DNA from: JAKLQR01 sp963753165
GTDB lineage: Bacteria > Nitrospirota > Thermodesulfovibrionia > Thermodesulfovibrionales > SM23-35
NCBI GenBank assembly: GCA_963753165.1
Contig: CAVWBP010000008.1
Location: 1-64,000, forward strand
DNA length: 64,000 nt
Direction: 5' to 3'
In this document: in pieces, positions 1 to 8,738 of the stretch
Layout: each line of letters opens with the position of its first letter
How positions within the stretch are numbered: position 1 is the first letter of the stretch
Notes under the pieces: model-generated
What the model was told of the DNA's origin: nothing
The model's input: only the letters and a program-made list of their open reading frames with translations
The model's database searches: none
Translations under genes and position numbers: made by a program

Positions 1-18
1 TAATGATCATGGGAAAAA

Positions 19-270
19 ATGATTACACTACAACAGGATATTCAAAAAGACATAGAAGAAATTATTGATGGCCTGAAATGTTCAAATAATTTCATTTGCT
101 ATAAATCTGAATTTAAAAGGCTTTGCAGAGTAAAAGATATTGGTATGGAATCATTCCTCATCTGTTTAGAAAATAATTTATTAGAGTGCAGATTCTCAAT
201 TAATTTTGGAGGCTTATATTTCTGTAAATGTCCTCTTCGATTCTATATTGCTAAAAATATAAAAAAATAG
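19..270 (+). CDS. small hypothetical protein (83 aa)
   Basis: An open frame begins at an ATG preceded by a GGGAAAAA stretch and ends at TAG. The product is a small, mixed-charge protein with four or more cysteines in its second half (ICLEN, LECRF, FCKCP), no signal peptide and no membrane segment. I recognise no family. AT-rich composition and position next to an IS4-type element suggest accessory DNA. The gene may be real or a chance frame; nothing around it assigns a role. Confidence 0.35.
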   Translation: MITLQQDIQKDIEEIIDGLKCSNNFICYKSEFKRLCRVKDIGMESFLICLENNLLECRFSINFGGLYFCKCPLRFYIAKNIKK

Positions 271-827
271 ACTTAATGAAATTAAGTTGCTTATACACAT
301 CTTAGAACATCCACATCAGTCTTAAAGGATGTGAATTTCCAGATATAAGCTACACTAAATGAAAAGTATCCGAAGTCTTGACTTGATGAACTTGACAATA
401 TTCTGGAACCTCTGAAAGCGTTTGTGTGTAGGTGTCTTTGAGAAAAAAGGCATGTTTTTCCCAGGGCGAAAGAAACACAGCATTTCAGAGGGGCCTGAAG
501 AGAAAAACTCCTTCCTGAACTACGTGCGGGGAGTATTGGGCAGTAGCCTATTAAGTGCTCTCGAATATCAACAGTAACAAATTTCCTATGTTACCCTAAT
601 TTGGTAGTTTATACTTAAGGAGTAAAAGCCAAGAAAGCTTTAATCAGATACCTTATATCTTCTGTATCACTATTTCATTACCCTGCACAGAAATTAACAA
701 AATAATATCGCTATTCAGATGAAATATCACTCGTGGACGGTAAAAATTAAAAGTTAAGTGGCCTGTTCGACTCGATTGTTGGATAATAGTGGTGACGAAA
801 CCCTATACCAGCAAGGAGGAACAGACC
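271..827. other. 557-base gap, possible decayed ORF
   Basis: No intact gene. Between about 380 and 575 there are two short plus-strand open stretches in different frames (one reading ELDNILEPLKAFVCRCL, the next continuing about 45 codons to TAA near 577) that look like pieces of one broken coding region, perhaps an older transposase. The left end of the IS4-type element probably lies near 725-746. Confidence 0.25.
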
Positions 828-2005
828 ATGAACAAAGTATACACGATATTCTCGGAGTTATTGAAGCTTTGTCCGAGATATCAATTTGACAAAGCAGTAG
901 AACAGTACCATGGAGATCGATACGTGAAGACATTCACAACATGGCAACAATTTATGGCAATACTATATTCGCAGATCAAACAGAAAGATAGCCTTCGGGA
1001 TATCGTAACAGGGTTATCGGCTCATGCTGCACGGTGGTATCATCTGGGCATAACCGGAATATACAAGAGCACACTCTGCGATGCAAATGCAAAAAGAGAC
1101 TATCGGATATTTGAAGGGCTGTTTTATCATCTCTTGGCTCGTTGTAAGAACCTGACACCGAAGCATAAGTTTAGGTTCAAGAATCCGCTGTATACAATCG
1201 ATGCATCAACCATAGATTTATGCTTATCGGTTTTTCCTTGGGCGAAGTTCAGGAGGACCAAAGGAGCGATTAAGCTGCATTGTCTCTATGACCACTCCGG
1301 AGCACTGCCGACGTTTATGACCGTTACTGACGGCAAGAGGCATGATGTTCGGGTAGCCAAAGACAATACTTTACCCCTATTGCCGGACAGCATCGTTTCG
1401 ATTGATAAGGCATACATAGACTATAAGTGGCTGAATTCATTGGATGAACAAGGAGTCTGGTTTGTAACCAGGGCAAAGACGAACATTGATTATGCGGTTG
1501 TCGGACAGCATCCGGTTACCAGTAAAAAGGTCTTAAGTGATGAGCGTATTTATCTTCAGGGAGTACTAACAAAATCTAAATATTCCAAAGAACTCAGGCT
1601 TGTCAGGTACTATGATGAAGAGAGGCAAAAGATGCTGACGTTCCTTACGAATAATTTCAAGCTTGCTGCAACAACAATTGCCCAGGTTTATAAATCCCGT
1701 TGGCAGATAGAGTTGTTTTTTAAATGGATTAAACAAAACCTGAAGATCAAGTCGTTTCTTGGAACCAGCAAGAACGCTGTGATGACTCAAATCTGGGTTG
1801 CCATGTGCTATTATTTGCTTCTAACCTATATCAAGTACCAGACTAAGTATAGGTTTTCATTGCTCCAACTGAGTCGTGTTATTCGGGAAATGCTCTTTGA
1901 GAGGAAAGCTCTTATCGATATTCTCTCACTGAAGCCTGACAGATTGAAAATAAGTGAGGCAGTCCCTATACAAGGGGCTCTTTTTTAACCGGACAGTAAT
2001 GATAA
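725..2005 (+). mobile_element. IS4-family insertion sequence (ends tentative)
   Basis: The transposase gene at 828-1988 is flanked by an imperfect inverted repeat: left about 725-746 (reads ATCACTCGTGGACGGTAAAA), right about 1983-2004, whose reverse complement reads ATCATTACTGTCCGGTTAAA. The match is interrupted by two small gaps, so the boundaries are approximate. I could not identify a clear target-site duplication. The transposase frame is uninterrupted, so the element may still be functional. Confidence 0.45.
828..1988 (+). CDS. IS4-family transposase (DUF4372-type N-terminus)
   Basis: Catalyses cut-and-paste movement of its insertion sequence with a DDE RNase H-like fold. The frame is open from a GTG at 789, but the ATG at 828 has an AAGGAGG ribosome binding site 8 bases upstream and gives a normal N-terminus beginning MNKVYTIFSELL. 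Two catalytic aspartates are visible in YTIDAST (about residue 124) and SIDKAYID (about 194). The IS4-family signature Y-(2)-R-(3)-E-(6)-K is present in YKSRWQIELFFKWIK (about 290-304). At 386 aa the length is normal and no frameshift is seen. It stands alone with no passenger gene. Confidence 0.9.
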   Translation: MNKVYTIFSELLKLCPRYQFDKAVEQYHGDRYVKTFTTWQQFMAILYSQIKQKDSLRDIVTGLSAHAARWYHLGITGIYKSTLCDANAKRDYRIFEGLFYHLLARCKNLTPKHKFRFKNPLYTIDASTIDLCLSVFPWAKFRRTKGAIKLHCLYDHSGALPTFMTVTDGKRHDVRVAKDNTLPLLPDSIVSIDKAYIDYKWLNSLDEQGVWFVTRAKTNIDYAVVGQHPVTSKKVLSDERIYLQGVLTKSKYSKELRLVRYYDEERQKMLTFLTNNFKLAATTIAQVYKSRWQIELFFKWIKQNLKIKSFLGTSKNAVMTQIWVAMCYYLLLTYIKYQTKYRFSLLQLSRVIREMLFERKALIDILSLKPDRLKISEAVPIQGALF

Positions 2006-2097
2006 TGAGTTATAGTACACAGCTTCCATTTTACTAACAGGGAAAACTTACTGATTTTTTGAATGTATTACAAATAAAAAATAAAAGGAGACAAAAC

Positions 2098-2451
2098 ATG
2101 AAAACAAAAAAGAGCATAATGGCAATACTGATTATTTGTAGCTTTCTATTTATCACATGGTTGCCATGTCAGGCAGATGATGTGTTATGTGGATGTGCAA
2201 AAATAAAGAAAGGTACTTTACGTGTCATTGATTGTAATAGTCAATGTCTGAAATCAGAATATGCTGTCACTTTATCTGGGTCTTCTCAACAGGAACAAAG
2301 TATGACTTTGCAATGCATTACCGGAGCGTTATATTACACAATTTCCGATCCTCTTAATTATTGCAATGATCCATACTCATTGAATATTACTAATCCATAT
2401 CCTTCCAGTTCCAATCCTACAGAGGTGGCCGGGTTTGTTTGGACAGCCTGA
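2098..2451 (+). CDS. small secreted cysteine-rich protein, 3' end fused to IS sequence
   Basis: The frame is open from 2059, but the ATG at 2098 has an AAAAGGAG site just upstream and starts a classical signal peptide (basic MKTKKS, hydrophobic core, likely cleavage after CQA). The mature part has six cysteines, suggesting disulfides outside the cytoplasm. I recognise no family. The last nine codons (EVAGFVWTA) lie in sequence that looks like the terminal repeat of the adjacent IS3-family remnant, so the native C-terminus was probably lost to the insertion. Function unknown. Confidence 0.5.
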   Translation: MKTKKSIMAILIICSFLFITWLPCQADDVLCGCAKIKKGTLRVIDCNSQCLKSEYAVTLSGSSQQEQSMTLQCITGALYYTISDPLNYCNDPYSLNITNPYPSSSNPTEVAGFVWTA

Positions 2452-2951
2452 AGCAATTTTTAAGTGGTAAGCTGCTCTGCCTCATGCCGCTACCTGCATC
2501 TGAGGTAGTGTAGTCCAGTAAACCTCATCCGGGGTCCTGTCGTCAAGCCCTTGATGCCGACGCCGATTGTTGTAGAACTCGAAATAATCTGTAAGCCCCG
2601 CCTGGCCTCGGTAATAGAGCCATAGGCTTTCAGATAGTATATCTTCGTACTTCACGCTCCTCCAGAGTCTTTCTACGTAGACGTTGTCCACCCAGCGTCC
2701 CTTGCCATCCATGCTGATACTGATGCTGTTGCTGGTGAGAATGCCGATAAAGGCTTCTGAGGTGAACTGACTGCCCTGATCGGTGTTGAATATCTCCGGT
2801 GTGCCATACTTACTGATCGCTTCTTCAAGCGCCTCGGTGCAGAAGGAGGCATCCAACGTGTTTGATAGCCGCCACGCCAGCACCCGGCGGCTGGCCCAGT
2901 CCATGATCGCCACGAGGTACACGAAACCCCTTGGCCATCGGAATGTAGCGG
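2420..2951 (-). pseudogene. IS3-family OrfB, 3' half only (IS51/IS407-like), frameshifted
   Basis: The minus strand encodes the C-terminal half of an rve-type DDE transposase: YLVAIMDWASRRVLAW, FNTDQGSQFTS (second catalytic Asp), MDGKGRWVDNVYVERLWRS with the catalytic Glu, and a normal end at 2482 (PQMQVAA). The first residues RYIPMAKGF are in another frame, separated by one extra base around 2924-2932. There is no N-terminal half: upstream the sequence becomes the 3' end of a group II intron. The IS terminus probably lies at about 2420-2446, where the plus strand reads AGAGGTGGCCGGGTTTGTTT. This subgroup differs from the IS3-type OrfAB pair on the other side of the intron. Confidence 0.75.
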
Positions 2952-2989
2952 GTGAGTAGGCCGGGGCATTGCACCCCCAGCCCCTCGCA

Positions 2990-3023
2990 GAACCGGACGT
3001 GAACCTCTCGGCTCATCCGGCTC
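2990..3023 (-). ncRNA. group II intron domain V hairpin
   Basis: A 34-nt hairpin with closing GAGCCGGA/TCCGGTTC stem, the most conserved part of group II ribozymes and the catalytic metal-binding centre. It lies about 100 bases downstream of the maturase stop and is followed directly by a domain VI hairpin. Confidence 0.8.
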
Positions 3024-3122
3024 CCATTATCGAGCCGTCGGAGACATATCCCAGTTCCCAGTGCACGAATGACTTCGGTGCTGATGCGGCAAGCCGGCCA
3101 AGCGCCCTCACGCGCGCTGGTT

Positions 3123-4283
3123 TTATGCCGCAGCCAGATGCTTGTACTTCCGCCGCAGCCACCGCACCAGATACGCGTTCATGTGCCGCCAGAGAGGCTT
3201 CATTGCCGAGGCATAGAATCGACCGTAGTAGTTCAACCAGCCTCGAAGAACTGGGTTGAACATGTTTGAGAGGTCACTCAGCTCCTTGTCGCACTTGAGC
3301 TGAGATGCCAGCCTCGGACTGTTTGCCGCATGGCTTTCGGAGCGCCTCACGACTGACCGCCGGGGAGAAGTTCACATAGACCCGACCATACTTGTCCACC
3401 GCTTTGCGCGGACGAAACGTATAGCCGAGAAACGTGAACTGGATCGACGGGATACGTTTCCTGCCGATTGATGTCCTGACAGTAAACGATCCGCGTCTTC
3501 TCCGGATGCAGCTTCAAGCCCACACTGACGGAAGCCGCTCTCCAAGTTCTTCGCAACACCAGCTTGGCCTGCGCTACGCTCTTGCAGTGGATAACTCCAT
3601 CGTCAGCGTAGCGACAAAATCGAACGCTGCGCATATTGCTGACGTAACCCACATGTCAAACGCATAGTGCAGAAACAGGTTTGCCAGCAGCGGACTTACG
3701 ACGCCCCCTTGCGGGGTACCTCGTTCGCGCTCCACTGACTGTCCCTCTTCGGCCTCCATGGGCGCCTTCAGCCATCTCTCAATGTACAGCAGTACCCAAG
3801 GGATTCTGCAGTGCTTTCGTACCGCTCGCAGCAGACAGCTCATGATCAATATTGTCGAACAGACCCTTGATGTCGAACTCGACCACCCAGTCGTATTCCC
3901 AGCTCCGCCGCCTCACCAGCGCTACCGCATCCAGCGCTGAACGCCCCGGCCGATAGCCGTAGGAGTTTCGATGAAATACGGGCTCGAGCATCGGCTCGAA
4001 GACCATCTTGACCACCGTCTGTGCCACCCGATCAGCAACTGTCGGCACGCCCAGCATGCGTACGCCCCCTGCACTTCTTCGGGATCGGCACGCCTTTGAC
4101 CGGCGGCGGAAAATAGCTGCCGGAGCCAAGTCGATTCCAAAGCTTGTACAGGTTGTCGCTGAGCTTGCTCTCAAACTGCTCAATCGATTCCTTAGTCTAC
4201 TCCAGCTGCATCCTCCATTCGCTTTGACCCGCTGGAATGCTTCCCAGACAAGTTGTCTTGGGAATACTGAACGACTTTGTCAT
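3123..4283 (-). pseudogene. group II intron reverse transcriptase/maturase, multiply frameshifted
   Basis: The ATG at 4283 (MTKSFSIPK) has an AGGAGG site upstream. Reading on in shifting frames gives, in order, QLVWEAFQRVKANGG, ESIEQFESKLSDNLYKLW, LGVPTVADRVAQTVV, GYRPGRSALDAV, FDIKGLFDNIDHEL, GTPQGGVVSPLLANLFL, the catalytic RYADDGVIHCKS, FLGYTFRPRKAV, and a maturase domain NPVLRGWLNYYGRFYAS ending at 3123. At least five frameshifts separate these blocks, so no full-length enzyme can be made. Domains and order are those of a normal intron-encoded protein of about 400 aa. Confidence 0.88.
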
Positions 4284-4800
4284 TTGCTCATGCTCCTCCT
4301 GCTTGCGCAGTTGACACGATCTACCTGACTGGATGACGCGACCCCTTCGCTCCATCACCATTACAGCGACTTCATCACTACTACGAGTCGCTCCGTCCCT
4401 TGACCGCGCATCGGTACTGTCGGCCTCGCAGTTTGCGCTTGTGCCTTTCCCTTGGCATCGCGACCGAAGGTTCCCGCAGTTCAACATAGGAGCCCGAACC
4501 AAGCTCGCGCTGCCTCTATGCCGGACGCCGCATGGCCAATAAGCAGGCATCCGCCATGCTGATCCCGGGGTAACATCAAGCCCCGGTTTCGACGTCATCT
4601 GAGCACTTTCGACACTTGAACGGCAGTTCACGGTTGTTCGCCTTCTTTGGTTCTCACCTGATGCCTGATCGACACCTTTTCCGCAACGCTCACGACCAGG
4701 GCTTTTGACCCAAGCCGCTTGCGGTGGTTTGCAACCTGCTCCTGCAAGCCGATTGCGAGGGGCCATTCCCTCATCTCCTACGCCGCTTTCTGCGGCACAC

Positions 4801-5188
4801 TGATATCGCTTACCCAAGCGGTATTCGGCATGGCTACATCAAACTGCTGCTCCAGTAAGTTCTCAGCTACCGGAAGCGTATGTTTTGAATCGGTTGTAGT
4901 TTTGAATTTCTTTGTCTGCTTACAGCGTATCCCGAGCTTCTTCCTGATACGCTTGATCCGGCAAACGCCCACTTCAACGCCGTTTTCTGCCAGATCCTTT
5001 TGTAATCGTTCAGCTCCGCATGTCCGGCGTGTCCTCTTATGCGCCGCCTTAATCTCTAATTCCAACCTCATATCTTCCTGCGCCCGCTTCGAAAGCGGTC
5101 TTGTAACGTATGCATAGTATCCGCTTGCCGATACATCATATATACGGCACATCATCGGCACCGAATATTGAAGTCGCATCTCTTTCAT
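4801..5188 (-). pseudogene. IS3-group OrfB, 5' half (interrupted by group II intron)
   Basis: The ATG at 5188 follows OrfA directly. The frame encodes the HTH_21-type N-terminal part of an IS3-group OrfB (MCRIYDVSASGYYAYVTRPL, RRTCGAERLQKDLAENG) and reaches NTAWVSDI, the start of the rve catalytic domain with the first catalytic Asp. It then enters the intron at 4800 and stops at 4778. The expected second half for this subgroup (YIPTDEGWLYLAG...) is absent from the window. The partner on the far side of the intron is from a different subgroup. Confidence 0.8.
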
Positions 5189-5502
5189 TAGCGCGTACCG
5201 GGCAGCGACTCCTTCGCAAAGTACGCGGCCGCTTTTTTTAGCAGATCACGCTCCATCCTCGTCTCTACCAACTCCTTCTTTACCCTTGCCAGTTCCATCT
5301 CTATGTCAGTCAATGGCTTTCGTGTCTTGCCTATATCTCCGAGTTTGCCCGCCTTATGCGCCTTGACCCAGTTCCCTAACGTCGATGGCGGTAACGATAA
5401 CCGTCTGGCTGCCTCCGGCAATGACATGCCTCCATCCTTAACCATCTTTACTGCTTCCTCTCGAAACTCCTTCGTGTACCTCCCTTGCGGAATCCCTTTC
5501 AT
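5188..5502 (-). CDS. IS3-family transposase OrfA
   Basis: A 104-aa helix-turn-helix protein: TKEFREEAVKMVKDG, PEAARRLSLPPSTLGNWV (HTH), then a leucine-zipper region ending KKAAAYFAKESLPGTR, the standard IS3-group OrfA pattern. GGAGGT precedes the ATG at 5502 by 8 bases. OrfA is intact. In IS3 elements OrfA binds the ends and OrfAB is made by -1 frameshifting; here OrfB is split, so the element cannot transpose by itself. A likely left IS end is TGGACACC at 5545-5538 on the minus strand. Confidence 0.88.
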   Translation of the reverse strand: MKGIPQGRYTKEFREEAVKMVKDGGMSLPEAARRLSLPPSTLGNWVKAHKAGKLGDIGKTRKPLTDIEMELARVKKELVETRMERDLLKKAAAYFAKESLPGTR

Positions 5503-5669
5503 CTTGACACCTCCGTCTTTTTATTTTATCCGACTTTGGTGTCCATTATTTCCATCTTACATCAGTTTTCATCGAAATGGACAGCATTCATGATATGTCC
5601 AGCAAAAAATTATGTTCTTATTCGAAAACACTTTTCAATAAATAGGGACTAAAGATTCTCTTTTTGTGA

Positions 5670-5867
5670 TTAATACCATGGTTTACTTGTTATGCTTTCA
5701 ATTATCCATTGACGTACGGGATCAATCTTCTTTTGTTCATTTTCATACAATGGTTCTTTCGATCCAGTGAACAGTCCGTCTGCACCTTCAATTTTTTTAT
5801 TCTCTAAAGTTTGCAAGTCATTGATGATGTCTAAAAGCATTTTTGAAGTTTCTTGTGTTTCTTCCAT
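5670..5867 (-). CDS. small hypothetical protein (65 aa)
   Basis: The frame opens at 5912, but the ATG at 5867 with GGGGGAT just upstream is a better start, giving MEETQETSKMLLDI... The protein is acidic, probably helical in its first half, with a short C-terminal tail ending SKPWY. No signal peptide, metal site or recognised family. It lies between the IS3 remnant and the AlkD-like gene, in AT-rich DNA. It may be accessory. Confidence 0.35.
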   Translation of the reverse strand: MEETQETSKMLLDIINDLQTLENKKIEGADGLFTGSKEPLYENEQKKIDPVRQWIIESITSKPWY

Positions 5868-5912
5868 TTTATCCCCCTGACAATATTCTTCCTTTAACAT
5901 GTTGAAGAGCAA

Positions 5913-6255
5913 TTTTTTAGTGTTTTAAGTTTTCTCTATATTTTCTAAATTAATCCTCTTGTTCTTACGCCCATAACCATTCCTCCTCATTTTTTTACAA
6001 AAAGAAAAGCAAAATAGATGCCATGAATAACTTCTTGATTTATTTAGATTTGAAAAATGGGGGCTATATATATGTCAGGCATTTTGTCCTTTAAGTGAGG
6101 TGTTTTGGACGAGTTAGTTTCAATAAATCCTATTTGTAATATTGTATCATCCGGTAAAAGTAAATATTGCAGACTTCAGAAAGGATGTTTGATAACAGCA
6201 CCTTCTCTCAAAAGCACATCTTCTCCCACATAATCTTGCTCAGGAAAAATGCAAT
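5913..6255. other. 343-base gap
   Basis: AT-rich sequence with several short poly-A/T runs. I see no gene, tRNA or strong hairpin. The downstream part abuts the 3' end of the minus-strand AlkD-like gene. Confidence 0.4.
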
Positions 6256-7005
6256 TTATGGCTTTTTAAAAAGGAGCTTTCTTTTTGCTTCAGGCAGCCT
6301 CTTCGAACCTTCCCTGAGAGTAAGCCCGGAGGCTCTGTCCTTGATCCTCATCAGGAAATCGAAGGCAGCTTTTGGATCTGCTTTGGATATCTCACGGATG
6401 CACCATCCAATGGCCTTCCTGATAAAGAATTCCCTATCAAAAACCATCCTTTCTGCAAACTCGTAAAAAAGTTGTCTGTCTCCCTTGCCCCTTCTGAACA
6501 TGAGTATTTGCGAAATAAGTGAGGCGCGTTTCATCCAGAAATTCTCTGATCTGCTCCATTTATTTAGAAATGCATATGCCTTCTTGTCTATCTCAAGCAC
6601 TGTGCCAACTAGATGGATTGAGATATCGTCAACCAGGTCCCAAGAAGGTGATTCCATAAGCATTTTTTCAAGCATAGTAACCGCACCGATATCAAGATAC
6701 TTCGGGAAAAACTGTAATAATCTGAGAGCAAGTCTCTTTTCGTCGTGGTACGCGGAAGTCCAAAGTTTTCTTGTAAGTTCAATTACAAATTCATAGTTGG
6801 CCTCCGGGTTTTCTTCCCTGAATTCTTTGGCTACCTTATCCGTATACGGAAGTGATGTGCCAAAGAATTTAAAAGGGCTTTTCAGATAGCGTTTCTCCTG
6901 AACTGCTCTCTCAGGGTTACCGCCAGATTTCATTTTCTCTCTGAAGATAGAGAGGTATAAGGGAACAGACTTCATGGAATGTGTTTCCTTCCCAGCCTGC
7001 AACAT
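6256..7005 (-). CDS. AlkD-like DNA alkylation repair glycosylase
   Basis: A HEAT-like helical-repeat protein of the DNA alkylation repair family, which removes N3- and N7-alkylpurines from DNA without base flipping. Family landmarks visible are SWDLVDDISIHLVG (Trp and Asp of the lesion site), FWMKRASLISQ (the DNA-contacting Arg segment) and FFIRKAIGWCIREI (the second active-site Trp). Length 249 aa is typical (about 220-250). Start at 7005 has GAGGTGG 11 bases upstream; an in-frame ATG at 6975 is an alternative. It is monocistronic and flanked by unrelated DNA. Confidence 0.88.
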   Translation of the reverse strand: MLQAGKETHSMKSVPLYLSIFREKMKSGGNPERAVQEKRYLKSPFKFFGTSLPYTDKVAKEFREENPEANYEFVIELTRKLWTSAYHDEKRLALRLLQFFPKYLDIGAVTMLEKMLMESPSWDLVDDISIHLVGTVLEIDKKAYAFLNKWSRSENFWMKRASLISQILMFRRGKGDRQLFYEFAERMVFDREFFIRKAIGWCIREISKADPKAAFDFLMRIKDRASGLTLREGSKRLPEAKRKLLFKKP

Positions 7006-7138
7006 TCATAATTATACCACCTCTTTTTTGCAATATTTCAGAAAGATAAGTTTAACCTGAAAAGGTTTTGGTAATTATCATCTGTACTGTGCATAGATCG
7101 ATCAAGCTGCCACCGAAAAGACTACAGGGGATTATAGT

Positions 7139-7196
7139 TGGTTCCTCCCCTTGATGGTCTACGACTCGTCGAGGGGAGGGTTGGGAGAGGGTGAAA
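7139..7196. repeat. CTCC-type palindromic repeat, partial
   Basis: Contains CCTCCCCTTGATGG and GAGGGGAGGGTTGGGAGAGGGTG, degenerate arms of the same repeat seen at 23085-23175, 28374-28457, 31261-31295 and 59503-59587. Confidence 0.5.
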
Positions 7197-7287
7197 TATG
7201 AATACTATTTTGAGACCGTTAATAACAATGGAGAAAAAGGGATGATTGTCAGTGATTCAGTTATTTGGCATAATATTGAGAAGTGAT

Positions 7288-7473
7288 ATGAAAATTAAGA
7301 AAAAACGTAAAGATAGAATCGAAGAGGCTTTTTCAAACCCGGAAAAAATAACTCAGGCTTTGACTCAGGGTGTGCGAGAAGCCCTTCTGAAGCATAAACA
7401 GGCCGGAAATCCGGTTGTTGTATGGCGTGACGGGAAGATGGTTTGGCTGAAGCCTGAAGAAATTACTTGGTAA
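7288..7473 (+). CDS. small conserved-type hypothetical protein
   Basis: The ATG at 7288 (MKIKKKRKDRIEEAF) is chosen over the upstream 7246 start because the extra residues look unlike a protein N-terminus and GAGAAG lies just upstream. The 61-aa product is basic at the N-terminus and ends with a beta-hairpin-like VVVWRDGKMVWLKPEEI segment. Such sequences occur as small antitoxin-like or DNA-binding proteins, but I cannot name a family and no toxin partner is next to it. It converges on hisS. Confidence 0.5.
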   Translation: MKIKKKRKDRIEEAFSNPEKITQALTQGVREALLKHKQAGNPVVVWRDGKMVWLKPEEITW

Positions 7474-7484
7474 GCGAATATCGG

Positions 7485-8738
7485 CTATTCTTTTTTCAGA
7501 AAAAAGTTAATTGATTCACTGAGCGCTATGTCCCCCTGACTTCCGTCTGAGAGTTTTTTCCATTTGCAGCTGCCTGATGCGATTTCTTCGTCGCCGATTA
7601 TCAGCACGTATTCGGCGGAGAGTTTGTCCGCTCTTCTCATCTGGCTCTTGAGGGAGTTGCCTGCATACCCGATTTCGGTCCATATGCCCTGTTCACGAAG
7701 TCCGTTGGCCAGTTTGATACCCTGTTTCCCTGCATCCTCGCCGAGCACCGCGATGAAGACTTTGGGGGCCGGGATATGTTGTTCTCCCGATGATTTCAGG
7801 AGCAATGCGAGCCGCTCCATCCCGATAGCGAACCCGATGGCAGGAGTCGGGGGGCCGCCGAATTCCCGGACAAGCCTGTCGTAGCGTCCTCCTGCAGCCA
7901 CTGCATTCTGAGCGCCGAGATGTTCGCAGGTGACCTCAAAAGTGGTCCTTGTATAGTAATCAAGCCCCCTCACCATATCAGGATTTATGCTATGGGGGAC
8001 CCCCAGTAATTCCAGGAGGGACAGGAGGGACCCGAAATGATTTTCGCAATCGTTGCAGAGATGCTCAGTCACACGCGGAGCGCCCTGCCGCGCCGTCCTG
8101 CATGAATCCACCTTGCAATCGAGTATCCTGAGGGGGTTCTGTTCGTATCTCCTCGCGCAGTCAGGACAGAGCCCTTCCAGTTTATCTGAAAAAAAACTGA
8201 CCAGCGCTGTCCGGTAACCGGGTCTGCATTGTTCGCATCCTATGGAATTGACCTGAAACCTGAGTTCCTGAAGGCCGAGTCTTTCGAAGAGCAGTTTGAG
8301 CATGGAGAGTATTTCGGCGTCGATCTTCGGTTCTGCCACGCCAAAGGCTTCGGCGCCGATCTGAAAGAACTGCCTGAAGCGGCCTGCCTGGGGCCTTTCA
8401 TAGCGGAACATCGGTCCCGCATAAAAATATTTCTGGGGCGACGGCAGATTGTACAGATGATTTTCCACGTAACATCTTACGACGGGAGCTGTGCCTTCCG
8501 GGCGGAGGGTAATACGCCTCCCCCCTTTGTCGGTGAAGGTGTACATCTCTTTCTCGACGATATCAGTCGTCTCTCCGATGCTCCTCACGAAGATATCGGT
8601 TGATTCGATGATCGGTGCACGGATTTCCTGAAAGCCGAATACTGTGAAGATGTCCGCTGCAACTTTCTCGATGTGCTGCCAGAGAGAGATATCAGGAGGG
8701 AAGATATCATGGATACCCTTCAGGGCATTGTACTTCAT
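7485..8738 (-). CDS. hisS: histidyl-tRNA synthetase
   Basis: Class II aminoacyl-tRNA synthetase that charges tRNA-His. Motif 2 is seen in FRYERPQAGRFRQF (about 110-125), the histidine-binding signatures in VRGLDYYTRT (about 257) and AAGGRYDRL (about 282), and motif 3 in GFAIGMERL (about 307). The C-terminal 90 residues are the anticodon-binding domain. Length 417 aa is normal. The start ATGA overlaps the stop of the DivIVA-like gene, showing translational coupling as the last gene of a minus-strand run yggS-proC-yggT-divIVA-hisS. Confidence 0.97.
   Translation of the reverse strand: MKYNALKGIHDIFPPDISLWQHIEKVAADIFTVFGFQEIRAPIIESTDIFVRSIGETTDIVEKEMYTFTDKGGRRITLRPEGTAPVVRCYVENHLYNLPSPQKYFYAGPMFRYERPQAGRFRQFFQIGAEAFGVAEPKIDAEILSMLKLLFERLGLQELRFQVNSIGCEQCRPGYRTALVSFFSDKLEGLCPDCARRYEQNPLRILDCKVDSCRTARQGAPRVTEHLCNDCENHFGSLLSLLELLGVPHSINPDMVRGLDYYTRTTFEVTCEHLGAQNAVAAGGRYDRLVREFGGPPTPAIGFAIGMERLALLLKSSGEQHIPAPKVFIAVLGEDAGKQGIKLANGLREQGIWTEIGYAGNSLKSQMRRADKLSAEYVLIIGDEEIASGSCKWKKLSDGSQGDIALSESINFFLKKE

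Larger units (their letters stand above)
2952..4800 (-). mobile_element. group II intron, decayed
   Basis: On the minus strand the 5' end fits the GUGYG consensus (GTGTG at 4800-4796). Near the 3' end, 2990-3023 folds into a canonical 34-nt domain V (GAGCCGGA paired with TCCGGTTC, GAGA-containing loop side). Domain VI follows with a GGCTGGGG/CCCCGGCC stem and a bulged A in CCTACTC, so the 3' splice site is about 2952. The reverse transcriptase/maturase gene lies inside, as expected. The ribozyme ends look intact although the protein gene is broken, so any mobility would need a protein supplied in trans. It interrupts the conserved D-I-T-Y-I-P region of IS3-family transposase genes. Confidence 0.8.

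Noticed and set aside
4197..4817. 206-aa minus-strand open frame upstream of the intron RT
   Set aside because: It is intron RNA domain sequence read through by chance; its last codons carry the true RT start (MTKSFSIPK) but no protein family fits the rest.
4197..5117. Possible CRISPR or tandem array in the 3-5 kb region
   Set aside because: No regularly spaced direct repeats; the structure is explained by the group II intron and IS3 pieces.
8229..8603. 124-aa plus-strand frame opposite hisS
   Set aside because: Shadow of hisS on the other strand; no start signal and no family.
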